In this document: positions 37,299-45,372 of the stretch, piece by piece | Numbering within the stretch: position 1 is the first letter of the stretch | Layout of the letters: each line of letters opens with the position of its first letter | Assembly (NCBI GenBank): GCA_002699025.1 | Contig: PABA01000154.1 | Span: forward strand, 1-64,000 | DNA length: 64,000 bases | From: Sandaracinus sp. | GTDB taxonomy: Bacteria; Myxococcota_A; Polyangia; Polyangiales; Houyiibacteriaceae | Direction of reading: 5' to 3' | The notes under the pieces: model-generated | Database searches by the model: none | What the model saw: the letters and a program-made list of their open reading frames with translations, nothing else | What the model was told of the DNA's origin: nothing | Program-made: the position numbers and the translations under genes

Positions 37299-38612
37299 AT
37301 GGCTTCGAGCCCCCGATCTCCGCTGGACGAGGCGCACGGCAAGCGTCTCCAGGGCGACCTCGAAGGCGCCGCGCGCCTCGCCCTCGCCCTCCTCGAGCGC
37401 GACCCCGCGCAGCTCGGCGCCGCGTCGCTCCTCGCGAGCATGCTGGCTGCCGAGGAGAAGGGCCTCGTCGCCGGCGAAGCGGCCGTGCGGCTCGTGGACG
37501 CCTTCGTGCGTCGCGGGGACCTGCCGGAGGCCGTGGTCGCGGCGCGCACGGCGCGGGTGGCCGGTGAGGACGGCGACGCGGCCCTCGAGCGGATCGCGGA
37601 GGCCTTCGGCGAGGGCTCGGAGCGCCTCGGCGACGCGCCCCCGACCCCGCCGCCGCTCCCCTCGGAGATCGAGGTGCCGAAGGACCTCGCGAAGCGGAAG
37701 GGGCAGGCGCTCTGGGAGCGCGCGGACGAGGCGCTCCAGGCGCTCCTCGGCTGGGACGACCCGGTCGACGCGGAGAGCGAGCTGCCGCGCTTGCCGCTCT
37801 TCTCCGAGCTCGAGCCGGAGCCCCTCTCGGAGCTCCTGGCGGCCTTCGAGGTCCGGGAGCTGGACGGCGGGCAGAAGGCCATCGAGCAGGGGCGCGAGGG
37901 CAACGAGGCCTTCGTGGTCGTGCGCGGCGTGCTCGAGGTCGTGCGCGAGGGGGACGAGCGGACGGTGCTCGCGGCCCTCGGGCCGGGGGCGATCTTCGGC
38001 GAGATGGCGCTCGTGAGCGACGCGCCGCGGGCGGCTTCGGTCGAGGCGGCCGAGCCGGTGACGCTCCTGGTGGTGTCGCGGGAGAAGCTCGAGGGCGTCG
38101 CGGAGAAGGCGCCGGCCGTGGCGCAGGAGCTGAGCGCGTTCTGCCGGGGGCGCATGCTCGCGAACCTGATGCGGCACAGCGCCATCCTCGGCGCGGTGCA
38201 CGCGCAGGAGCGCCAGGCGCTGATGGAGCGCTTCGCGCCGCACCACTTCGAGGCCGGCGAGGCGCTGGTCGAGGAGGGGAGCGAGGGGCAGGGGCTCTTC
38301 CTGATCGCGTCGGGGGGCGTCGAGGTCGTCGGGAAGGACGCGGACGGGGACGAGCTCCGCATCGCCGAGCTGGGCCCGGGCGACGTGGTGGGCGAGATCA
38401 GCCTGGTGCTGCGGCGGCCGGCGAACGCGACCGTGCGCGCGCTGCACCGGACGGTGGCCCTCGAGCTGACGCGCGAGGAGTTCCAGAAGGCGATCAAGGA
38501 GCACCCGACGCTGCTCGGGGAGCTCTACGAGATGGCGACCCAGCGCGAGGAGGAGACGCGCACGGTCGTGGCGCAGGAGGCGCTGGACGTCGAGGACGTG
38601 GTGCTGCTTTGA
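37299..38612 (+). CDS. Protein with TPR-like N-terminus and two cyclic-nucleotide-binding domains
   Basis: A 437-aa protein. The N-terminal part (about 1-105) is helical with a TPR-like look (DLEGAARLALALLERDPAQLGAASLLASML). Two cNMP-binding (CRP/FNR-like) domains follow: about 165-280 (IEQGREGNEAFVVVRGVLEVV...LGPGAIFGEMALVSDAPRAASV) and about 295-410 (FEAGEALVEEGSEGQGLFLIASGGVEVV...GDVVGEISLVLRRPANATV). No DNA-binding or enzymatic domain is present, so it would be a cAMP/cGMP-responsive scaffold or regulator. It stands alone; the next genes are the RiPP-like locus. Confidence 0.87.
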   Translation: MASSPRSPLDEAHGKRLQGDLEGAARLALALLERDPAQLGAASLLASMLAAEEKGLVAGEAAVRLVDAFVRRGDLPEAVVAARTARVAGEDGDAALERIAEAFGEGSERLGDAPPTPPPLPSEIEVPKDLAKRKGQALWERADEALQALLGWDDPVDAESELPRLPLFSELEPEPLSELLAAFEVRELDGGQKAIEQGREGNEAFVVVRGVLEVVREGDERTVLAALGPGAIFGEMALVSDAPRAASVEAAEPVTLLVVSREKLEGVAEKAPAVAQELSAFCRGRMLANLMRHSAILGAVHAQERQALMERFAPHHFEAGEALVEEGSEGQGLFLIASGGVEVVGKDADGDELRIAELGPGDVVGEISLVLRRPANATVRALHRTVALELTREEFQKAIKEHPTLLGELYEMATQREEETRTVVAQEALDVEDVVLL

Positions 38613-38691
38613 GGCGCGGTGCGGCCTCGAGACGTCGTGCGGCCGGCCGATCCGCGGGCGCGCCGCCGAGTCACCACATCGGGCGAACCCC

Positions 38692-38720
38692 TTGCCCGGG
38701 TGAATCCCCCGTTCTATGGC
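38692..38720 (+). promoter_or_regulatory. Candidate promoter of the RiPP-like locus
   Basis: TTGCCC (38692-38697), a 17-nt gap, then TATGGC (38715-38720). A start of transcription a few nt downstream would leave only a very short leader before ATG 38737, which supports that start over ATG 38716. Weak evidence; one of several possible readings. Confidence 0.3.
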
Positions 38721-38736
38721 TGCAACGGAGGGGATG

Positions 38737-39561
38737 ATGCCGAGTGAGCGGTTCGTGCACGCGGGGCTCGATTTCGAGCTGCTGCGCCCGTCGCCCCGGG
38801 GCGACGCGAGGTCCGGAGCGCGGCTCGAGGGGCGCCTCGCCAAGAGCGTGCTCCACGGGTCCTCGGCCGAAGGGCGGGCTCCGAGCGCGGCGCGGATCTT
38901 CTGCTCGCTCCACCGCACGCGGGCGCACGGGCCCCAGGGCGGCGCGCCGGTGCGCGTGCGCTGGAAGGGTGACGTGGCCCGGGCCGAGGCCGGCTCGACG
39001 CGGGCGCGGCTGCGGCTCCTGAGCGGCGGCGCGCTGGCGGCGAGCGTCGAGGCGCCGACCGACGAGCAGGCCGTGGAGGTCGTGACCGCGGCGGCGCTCG
39101 AGCGGGTCGGCGGCTTCTTGGTGCACGCCTCGGGCGTGCTAGAGGGCGGCGAGGTGATGCTCTTCGTCGGTCCCTCCGGCGCGGGCAAGAGCACCGCCGT
39201 GGAGCTCTCCGGCAAGCGCTTCTTCACCGTGGACCGGGCGGCGCTCGTGCCCGTCGGGGATCGCTGGTGGGCCTGGCGCGTGCCGGGCGGCAAGCCCGAC
39301 GAGTGGGAGCGCCTCGAGGAAGGCAGCTGCGGCGCGCCGCTCCGGGGGGTCTACCGCGTGGTGCACGGCGAGCCCGGCTTCGAGGCCGCGGGCGGCGCCG
39401 AGGCGCTGACGATCCTCCGGCAGGCCTGCTACGGGCAGCCCGGCGGCCCCGAGGAGGAGCTGGAGCGGTTGGCTCGGCTCGAGGGGCTGGCGCGGGCCAT
39501 CGAGGTCGGCCGCGTGCGCACGCGGCTCGGGGCGCCGCTCGAGCTCCGGGGGTCGGCGTGA
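38737..39561 (+). CDS. HprK-like serine kinase family protein (RiPP-associated)
   Basis: A 274-aa protein with the P-loop FVGPSGAGKST (about 143-153) inside a domain resembling the C-terminal kinase/phosphatase part of HPr kinase (GVLEGGEVMLFVGPSGAGKST..FFTVDRAAL). Such HprK-like proteins occur beside PqqD and radical SAM genes in RiPP-like clusters, where their role is not established. ATG 38737 was chosen because GGAGG lies 5 nt upstream; ATG 38716 is also in frame. It overlaps the PqqD-like gene by 4 nt (GTGA). Confidence 0.75.
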   Translation: MPSERFVHAGLDFELLRPSPRGDARSGARLEGRLAKSVLHGSSAEGRAPSAARIFCSLHRTRAHGPQGGAPVRVRWKGDVARAEAGSTRARLRLLSGGALAASVEAPTDEQAVEVVTAAALERVGGFLVHASGVLEGGEVMLFVGPSGAGKSTAVELSGKRFFTVDRAALVPVGDRWWAWRVPGGKPDEWERLEEGSCGAPLRGVYRVVHGEPGFEAAGGAEALTILRQACYGQPGGPEEELERLARLEGLARAIEVGRVRTRLGAPLELRGSA

Positions 39562-39848
39562 GCCTGGCCGGGAGCGCGCGGGTGCGGCACGCGGAGCGGA
39601 TCGCCGCGCGGGTGATCGAGGGCAAGGCCGTCGTGATCGTGATCGACGACCAGAAGGTGCACTCGCTGAACGAGGTCGGCTCGTTCATCTGGGAGCAGGC
39701 CGAGGAGGTCCGCACCGTGGACGAGATCGTCGACGCGATCGTGAGCGAGTTCGAGGTCGAGCGCGAGGTGGCCGAGGCCGACGCGGCGGCCTTCATCGAG
39801 CAGCTGCGGGGGCTCGGCGCCCTCGAGATCGAGAGCCAGGCAGGATGA
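39558..39848 (+). CDS. PqqD-like RiPP recognition protein
   Basis: A 96-aa protein with the PqqD domain features VHSLNEVGSFIWEQAEEVRTVDEIVDAIVSEF and a C-terminal helix FIEQLRGLGALEI. PqqD-like RREs bind the leader of a precursor peptide and present it to the partner radical SAM enzyme. The GTG start at 39558 overlaps the HprK-like stop, and its own stop overlaps the radical SAM start by 4 nt. The three products are therefore made in a fixed ratio. Confidence 0.85.
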   Translation: MSLAGSARVRHAERIAARVIEGKAVVIVIDDQKVHSLNEVGSFIWEQAEEVRTVDEIVDAIVSEFEVEREVAEADAAAFIEQLRGLGALEIESQAG

Positions 39849-41110
39849 GCGTACCGTTCAAGGGCAAGACCAGCGTGGCCGCGCTCGTGAGCAAGCTGGC
39901 GGGGGAAGAGACGCCGCTGAGCGCGATGATCGAGATCGCCGACCGCTGCAACGAGAAGTGCGTGCACTGCTACCAGGTGCAGGGCCAGAAGGGCGAGATG
40001 ACGACCGAGGAGATCTTCGGCGTCCTCGACGAGCTCGCCGAGATGGGGGTGCTCTTTCTGACCATCAGCGGCGGCGAGGCCACGCTGCGGAAGGACTTCC
40101 TCGACATCGTCGCCTACGCCCGAAAGAAGAAGTTCGCCGTCAAGCTCTTCACGAACGGCTTGAAGGTCACGCGCGAGCTCGCGTCGAAGCTCGGCGAGCT
40201 CGCCGTGCAGGAAGTCCAGATCAGCCTCTACAGCAGCCACGCCAACGTCCACGACTGGGTGACGAACGTCCCCGGTAGCTGGGAAAAGACCACGGCAGCC
40301 GCTCGCTACCTCGTCGACGCAGGCGTGAAGGTCGTCCTCAAGACGCCGGTGATGCGCATCAACGAAGACGACACCGACGAGTTCATCGCGCTTTGTGAGG
40401 AGATCGGCACGGACTACATGTTCGACCCTGGAGAGCTCATGCCGCGAGAGGACGGCGCTCGCGCTCCGCAGGCGTTGAGCCGAAGCGCGGTGGCTTCGAT
40501 GCGGCTTCGGAAGAATCCGCGCCTGGTTCCCAACGCGAAGGCCGAGTTCCGAGCCCCTCGGCTGGAGGCATCTCCCTGTGGGGCCTGCAAGTCGATTCAC
40601 ATCGAGGCCAACGGCGAGTTGCGCCCCTGCACCGCGTTGACCCTACCGATCGGGCACGCGCGAGACGGTGTGCAGAAGAGCTGGCGCGACAACGAGGAGG
40701 CGGTGTTCATCCGCTCTTTGCGCTGGAAGGACATCCTCGGCTGCCGCGACTGCGACCTCCACCCCTACTGCGTGCGATGCCACCAGACGTCGCGCGTCGA
40801 GGGGGGGGACGCGCTTGCTCCGTATCCCAGCGCCTGTCGCGGGGCTCTCCAGCGGTACGCTCGCGCCCTTGGGTACGACCCCGAGTCAGCAGGCGTCTTG
40901 GGTCCTTTCCGCGAGGTGCAGCGAGGCCGACTCGAGATGCTGCCGGTCCGGGAGACCGAGCGGGATCGCGAGCTGAGGCGGCGGCACGCTTGGATTCGCG
41001 CCACACCATCGGAAGCCACCGAGCCCGTCGTTCCAGGGTCGACTGCCACCCTCGTGAGACCAGGTGGTATCCAGCGTTCGGAGAAGGTCCCGCTCCCGGT
41101 CGTGCCGTGA
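39845..41110 (+). CDS. Radical SAM/SPASM peptide-modifying enzyme
   Basis: A 421-aa enzyme. The radical SAM cluster motif CNEKCVHC (CxxxCxxC, about 35-42) is followed by GGEATLRKDFLDI and FTNGLKV. The SPASM auxiliary-cluster region has CGACKSIHIEANGELRPC and CRDCDLHPYCVRCH, which would bind one or two more Fe-S clusters. This domain layout is typical of peptide-maturing radical SAM enzymes that form C-C, C-S or related crosslinks in RiPPs. Directly coupled to a PqqD-like protein. From about 40300 codon usage is visibly less GC-rich than in the flanking genes. Confidence 0.92.
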   Translation: MSVPFKGKTSVAALVSKLAGEETPLSAMIEIADRCNEKCVHCYQVQGQKGEMTTEEIFGVLDELAEMGVLFLTISGGEATLRKDFLDIVAYARKKKFAVKLFTNGLKVTRELASKLGELAVQEVQISLYSSHANVHDWVTNVPGSWEKTTAAARYLVDAGVKVVLKTPVMRINEDDTDEFIALCEEIGTDYMFDPGELMPREDGARAPQALSRSAVASMRLRKNPRLVPNAKAEFRAPRLEASPCGACKSIHIEANGELRPCTALTLPIGHARDGVQKSWRDNEEAVFIRSLRWKDILGCRDCDLHPYCVRCHQTSRVEGGDALAPYPSACRGALQRYARALGYDPESAGVLGPFREVQRGRLEMLPVRETERDRELRRRHAWIRATPSEATEPVVPGSTATLVRPGGIQRSEKVPLPVVP

Positions 41111-41117
41111 AGGCGTA

Positions 41118-41160
41118 CCATATATGGGGCCCGGCCAGCGCCAAGTCCCTCTGCTATGAT
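41118..41160 (+). promoter_or_regulatory. Palindrome CCATATATGG and extended -10 promoter
   Basis: CCATATATGG (41118-41127) is a perfect 10-bp AT-rich palindrome just after the radical SAM stop. TGCTATGAT (41152-41160) is an extended -10 hexamer 24 nt before the FG-GAP gene start at 41184. Likely an internal promoter with an operator-like site. No clear -35. Confidence 0.4.
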
Positions 41161-41183
41161 TCCTCCGCTTGGAGGGTTGGAGA

Positions 41184-44100
41184 ATGACCATGTCGACGGA
41201 TCGCCTGCGGTCCACGCTTTCGCTTCTCTTCTGTGCTTCGCTCGTCGCTGCGGCGGGGTGCAAGGACGATCCGAAGGGTCTCGTCATCGTGTCGCCCGAA
41301 TCGGGGAGCACTTTGACGGAGGCCGATGACGAGGATCCGGCGACCGACGGGATTCAGTTCACCGTCCGTGTCGTCGCCGAGAACGTCCCGGATGGAGACA
41401 CGCTCGGTCTCTTCTACGACGGGAGCGAGGAGCCGCTCGGGACGCCGGACGACACCGCCGTGGTGATGGACGAGTCCGCCGAGTTCGTCGTGACCGGTAC
41501 GGGCTCCCAGAGCTTCGACCTCCTCGTGGCCACCGAGTCGCTCGGTGACCTGAGCAACCGTGTTCAGGTCGACGTCATCGAGGGCTGCGGCGCCAGCGTC
41601 GAGTTCGTCTCGCCCGCGCCCACCGGCGGCTCCGTGACGTTGGGGCCGAACGACGACACGACCGGCCCGGGGACCTGCGACGAGGACTTCACCATCGACG
41701 TCGAGGTCTCGACGGACGCGGGCGAAGGGGCGATGGGCCAGCTCTTCGTCAACGGCGCTCCGGCCGCTACGGGCATGGTCTCCGGGACCGTCCTTCGGTT
41801 CACGGGCGTCCTGCTCCCGGACGGCGCCAACGAGCTCCGCGTCGCGGTCACCAACGCCACGGGCACCTGCGACGATCCGTCGCTCTCCACGAGTGTCACG
41901 GTCGATTGCGACCGGCCGAGCTGCGCGTTCGAGGTTCCCATGACGGGGACGGCGTTCCTGAGCTCGGCCGACGACGTCTCCGGCGACGCCGGGCTGCAGA
42001 CGCCCTTCGAGATCCGCAGTGACGTCGACGTGAGCGGCGAAGAGGTCGAGCTGGTCGTCGACGGCGACGTGCTCACGGCCACGGCCATGACCGATGGGGA
42101 CGGGTCGCTGGCGCGCTTCGACGCGGTGAGCCTCGAGGAGGGTCTGCGGCGGGTGCGCGCGGTCTGTCGGGACCCGCTCGGCAACGCGACCGCCGTCACG
42201 GCGGAGTGGACCGTCGACACGGTCGCCTGTGGCGTCACCGTCACAGACCCCGCCGCGGACACGACGTTCATCGATGGCGACGACGTCGACGACTCGACGG
42301 ACGGCGTCCAGGTGAACATCGCCGCGACGGTCAGCGGCTCCGACTGCGTGTCCGCCTCCGTGGGCATCTGCGACTCCGCGCTCAGCGCCGGGACCCTGGA
42401 CTCGGGGTCGGCCTCGGGCGTGGTCACGCTCTCGAGCTCCCCCTCGCAGGAGCTCTGCGTCGAGGTCGAGGACGAGGCCGGCAACGTCGGCGAGGGGCGG
42501 GTCGCGGTGCGCGTACAGACCGACGCGCCGCAGCTCGAGGTCACGACGCCGACGGCGGGCACGCAGTACAACGTGGAGGGGGGTGACGGCGCGATCGCCG
42601 ACCTGGACGTCCTCACCACGGACTTCTGCGAGGCGAACGTCGAGGTCCGTTGCTCCGAGGTCGGGGCCGAGGTGGAGCTGGTGCGCGCGGACACCGCGGG
42701 CGTGCTCGGCACCGCCACCTGCACCGAGATGGCCGGTCTGCCCGCGCCGTTCACGGGCGTCGCCACTTTCTCGAGCGTCGGGCTCCCGACCGTCGGGGGC
42801 GGCGTGTCCTACAACATCTTCGCGCGCGCGACGGTGGATCGGCTGACGGGGACGTCGTCTCCCGTGGAGATCTTCTCCGACTGCGACCCGCCCGTCTTCG
42901 AGATCTTCGCCCCGGAGTGCGGCTCGGTGCTGCGCCCCTCGGTCGACGACAGCAGCCCCGATCCGGGCTTCCAGTTCGACGTCTCGGTGTCGAACGCCAA
43001 CGTTCCTCCGCCTGATGTGGAGCTGGTCATCCGGGACGCGGATAGCGGCATGGTCGTCTACACGGCCACCAGCACCATGCGCACCGGTGCCCTGAACATC
43101 TTCCCGGACGCCGACTTCGGTGCTGGCGGGGAGCGCACCGTGGTCGCCTCCGGCACCGACGCGGCCGGCAACCTCGGGTTCTCGGAGCCTTCCTGCACCA
43201 TGAACGTCGTCGATCTTCCCTCCGTCGACATCGTCGAGCCGGCGGACGGCAGCGTGCTCAGCACCGGCGACGACTGCGACGGTGGGACGGCTGGCCTCCA
43301 GATTCGCGTCCGGGCGTCCACCGACGCGGCTGATGGCTCCACCGCCCGCGTCACGGTGGGAGCGCTGCCGACGACCACGACCAGCGTGAGCGGTGGCGAG
43401 GTCGACGTCTGCGTCGACGCCGATGACGGCCGGCCCATGGTGACCGTCGAGGTCGAGGATGGGCGCGGCACCGGGACCGCGAGCGCGACCATCACCGTGG
43501 ACACGCAGCCGCCGACGTCCTCCATCGACGACCTCGCGGCGACCGTGGTGGATCGGCGGGGTGGCACCGTGCGCTTCACGTGGACGGCGGTGGCCGACGA
43601 GGGTGGCGCGCCGCTGGAGGCCTATGAGCTTCGGTGCAGCGAGAGCCCGATCACGAACGAGACCGAGTGGGACGCGGCGCGCGTGATCCCGGTCACCGCG
43701 ACCCCCATGGGTGGCGGTGCGACCGAGACCCTCGACCTCTCCGAGTTCCGCGTCGGCGATGACCTCCAGTGTGTGGTGCGCGGAGAAGACATCGCTGGGG
43801 CGTTGACGCCGATCGGGCCGGCGGCGAGCTTCGCGATCGACTTCGAGCAGCTGGTCGTCCCTTCGGCGACTCAGGGTCGCCGGCTCGCGGCCATCGGCGA
43901 CGTGAACGGCGACGGAGTCGACGACTTCATCTCGGGCGGGACGCTCTTCTCCGGCGGCACCGACAGCGCCCAGCTCTACTTCGGCTCGGCCACGGCCCTG
44001 CCGACGACGATGCCGACGACGCTGACGGGCACCTCGACCGGCTTCTTCGGGGTCGCGGTGGCCGGCATCGGCGACTTCAACGGAGACGGTCGTCCTGACT

Positions 44101-45119
44101 TCGCGATCGCCGACCCCGGCGTCACCTCGTTCACGGGCGCGGTCTACATCTACTTCGGCCGAGCGAGCACGGACCCCTGGCCCGCCACGGTGACGACCGC
44201 CTCCGCCGACGTGGTCATCGGTGGCTTGACGGGTTCCGGGCTCGGTGTGTCGCTGGCGGCGGCCGGTGATGTGAATGGTGACGGGAACATGGACCTCGCG
44301 ATCGGAGCCCAGCTCGAGGCCTCGGAGGGTCGCGTTCATGTGGTCTTCGGGGGCAGCGCCACCGGCGCCCTCACTGTCGCGTCCGACACCGACGGCTTCA
44401 CCATCACGCCTGGCGCGGAGACCGCCGCCAGCTTCGGCTACGCGGTTACCGGGCTCGGCAACGGTAGTGCGGGGGACAGCAGAGTCGATCTCGCCGTGGG
44501 TGCTCTCGGGTCAGCCTCCATGTCGATTGACTCGAAGCTCTTCACGATCGCCTACCCGGAGTACTCGGTCGGGATGGGCATGCAGACCGTTTCGGCGTCT
44601 CTTCTGGACGCCACGGCGCCGCAGGGGGCTCCGGTCGACCGTACCCTCTTCGCGGCGGGCGATCTGGACGGCGACGGTTTCGGTGAGCTCGTGTCGTGTT
44701 TCGTGGGAAGCAACGACACGCGCCCACGGATCTACTTCGGGAGCCCGACCGGCTACAGCGCTGGCTCGACGCTCACGATCAACAACCTGGGAGCCGATCG
44801 GCTCGGCGATTTCTTCGCTTCCCGAGGGGCGCTGGGACATCACCCTGCCTTTGGGCTCCTCGGCGACATCGACGGAGACGACGTCGCGGACCTTGCTGTC
44901 GGGTCGTCGGAGGACCGGGCGTTGGATGGGAGCGTGGACATCTTCTTCGACATCACGCGTTCCTCGCCGACCAGCCGGGATGAGAGAGATTTGGTCTATC
45001 GCGGGGCTGGTGGCACCGACCCGAAGAACGTCGCCTACGTCGGCGATGTAAACGGGGATGGATACATCGATCTCGCGTTCGAGGATCCAGGCGCCAGCGG
45101 CGTGACCCTTCTCTATTGA
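41184..45119 (+). CDS. Giant lipoprotein with Ig-like and FG-GAP/VCBS repeats
   Basis: A 1311-aa predicted lipoprotein (SLLFCASLVAAAGC). Residues about 30-890 are Ig-like domains with repeating DG.QF.V.V.V. and Cys-containing strands. The C-terminal 400 residues carry FG-GAP/VCBS-type calcium-binding loops: GDVNGDGVDDF, GDFNGDGRPDFAI, GDVNGDGNMDLAIG, GDLDGDGFGELV, GDIDGDDVADLAVG and GDVNGDGYIDLAF, a beta-propeller arrangement. ATG 41184 is chosen for its GGAGGG ribosome-binding site. It ends 13 nt before the precursor-like gene, so the two are probably co-transcribed. Its link to a modified peptide is unexplained: it may be a surface partner or receptor. Less GC-rich than the window average. 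Confidence 0.82.
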   Translation: MTMSTDRLRSTLSLLFCASLVAAAGCKDDPKGLVIVSPESGSTLTEADDEDPATDGIQFTVRVVAENVPDGDTLGLFYDGSEEPLGTPDDTAVVMDESAEFVVTGTGSQSFDLLVATESLGDLSNRVQVDVIEGCGASVEFVSPAPTGGSVTLGPNDDTTGPGTCDEDFTIDVEVSTDAGEGAMGQLFVNGAPAATGMVSGTVLRFTGVLLPDGANELRVAVTNATGTCDDPSLSTSVTVDCDRPSCAFEVPMTGTAFLSSADDVSGDAGLQTPFEIRSDVDVSGEEVELVVDGDVLTATAMTDGDGSLARFDAVSLEEGLRRVRAVCRDPLGNATAVTAEWTVDTVACGVTVTDPAADTTFIDGDDVDDSTDGVQVNIAATVSGSDCVSASVGICDSALSAGTLDSGSASGVVTLSSSPSQELCVEVEDEAGNVGEGRVAVRVQTDAPQLEVTTPTAGTQYNVEGGDGAIADLDVLTTDFCEANVEVRCSEVGAEVELVRADTAGVLGTATCTEMAGLPAPFTGVATFSSVGLPTVGGGVSYNIFARATVDRLTGTSSPVEIFSDCDPPVFEIFAPECGSVLRPSVDDSSPDPGFQFDVSVSNANVPPPDVELVIRDADSGMVVYTATSTMRTGALNIFPDADFGAGGERTVVASGTDAAGNLGFSEPSCTMNVVDLPSVDIVEPADGSVLSTGDDCDGGTAGLQIRVRASTDAADGSTARVTVGALPTTTTSVSGGEVDVCVDADDGRPMVTVEVEDGRGTGTASATITVDTQPPTSSIDDLAATVVDRRGGTVRFTWTAVADEGGAPLEAYELRCSESPITNETEWDAARVIPVTATPMGGGATETLDLSEFRVGDDLQCVVRGEDIAGALTPIGPAASFAIDFEQLVVPSATQGRRLAAIGDVNGDGVDDFISGGTLFSGGTDSAQLYFGSATALPTTMPTTLTGTSTGFFGVAVAGIGDFNGDGRPDFAIADPGVTSFTGAVYIYFGRASTDPWPATVTTASADVVIGGLTGSGLGVSLAAAGDVNGDGNMDLAIGAQLEASEGRVHVVFGGSATGALTVASDTDGFTITPGAETAASFGYAVTGLGNGSAGDSRVDLAVGALGSASMSIDSKLFTIAYPEYSVGMGMQTVSASLLDATAPQGAPVDRTLFAAGDLDGDGFGELVSCFVGSNDTRPRIYFGSPTGYSAGSTLTINNLGADRLGDFFASRGALGHHPAFGLLGDIDGDDVADLAVGSSEDRALDGSVDIFFDITRSSPTSRDERDLVYRGAGGTDPKNVAYVGDVNGDGYIDLAFEDPGASGVTLLY

Positions 45120-45132
45120 GGAAGACCTTCCA

Positions 45133-45306
45133 ATGACGAATCATGAAGAAGAGCAGGTGGCGGCGCCCGAGATGCGGCGTCGCCCCTATGAGCGGCCCGA
45201 GTTGGCGTCGGAGTCGTTCGACACGGTGGCGCTTGCCTGTGTGCAGGGGCCCGGGAACCCTCCTTTCGAGGAGCCATGCGACCCCGAGGGGGCATCTGCG
45301 AGCTGA
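45133..45306 (+). CDS. Candidate RiPP precursor peptide (57 aa)
   Basis: ATG 45133 to TGA 45306 encodes 57 residues. A ribosome-binding site (GAGGAAG) is 8 nt upstream and the gap after the FG-GAP gene is 13 nt. The N-terminal half is charged and contains RPYERPEL followed by ASESFDTVALAC, close to the leader pattern (YxxPxL...ALAC) I associate with PqqD/radical-SAM-linked precursor peptides. The remaining 21 residues after Cys36 are Gly/Pro-rich with PPFEEPC and a second Cys (49), and could be the modified core. The radical SAM enzyme could act on the core residues; no cleavage motif is obvious. The assignment rests on context and pattern, not on a family match. Confidence 0.72.
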   Translation: MTNHEEEQVAAPEMRRRPYERPELASESFDTVALACVQGPGNPPFEEPCDPEGASAS

Positions 45307-45372
45307 GCCATGACCGGTACGGGGGGCTCTCCGCGGCTGTCGGCGTTCGTTGGTAGCCGTTGCCTCTGCCTT

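Noticed and set aside
41154-44339. Long minus-strand frame opposite the FG-GAP lipoprotein
   Set aside because: The plus strand has Ig/FG-GAP repeats, lipobox and ribosome-binding site; the antisense frame has none.
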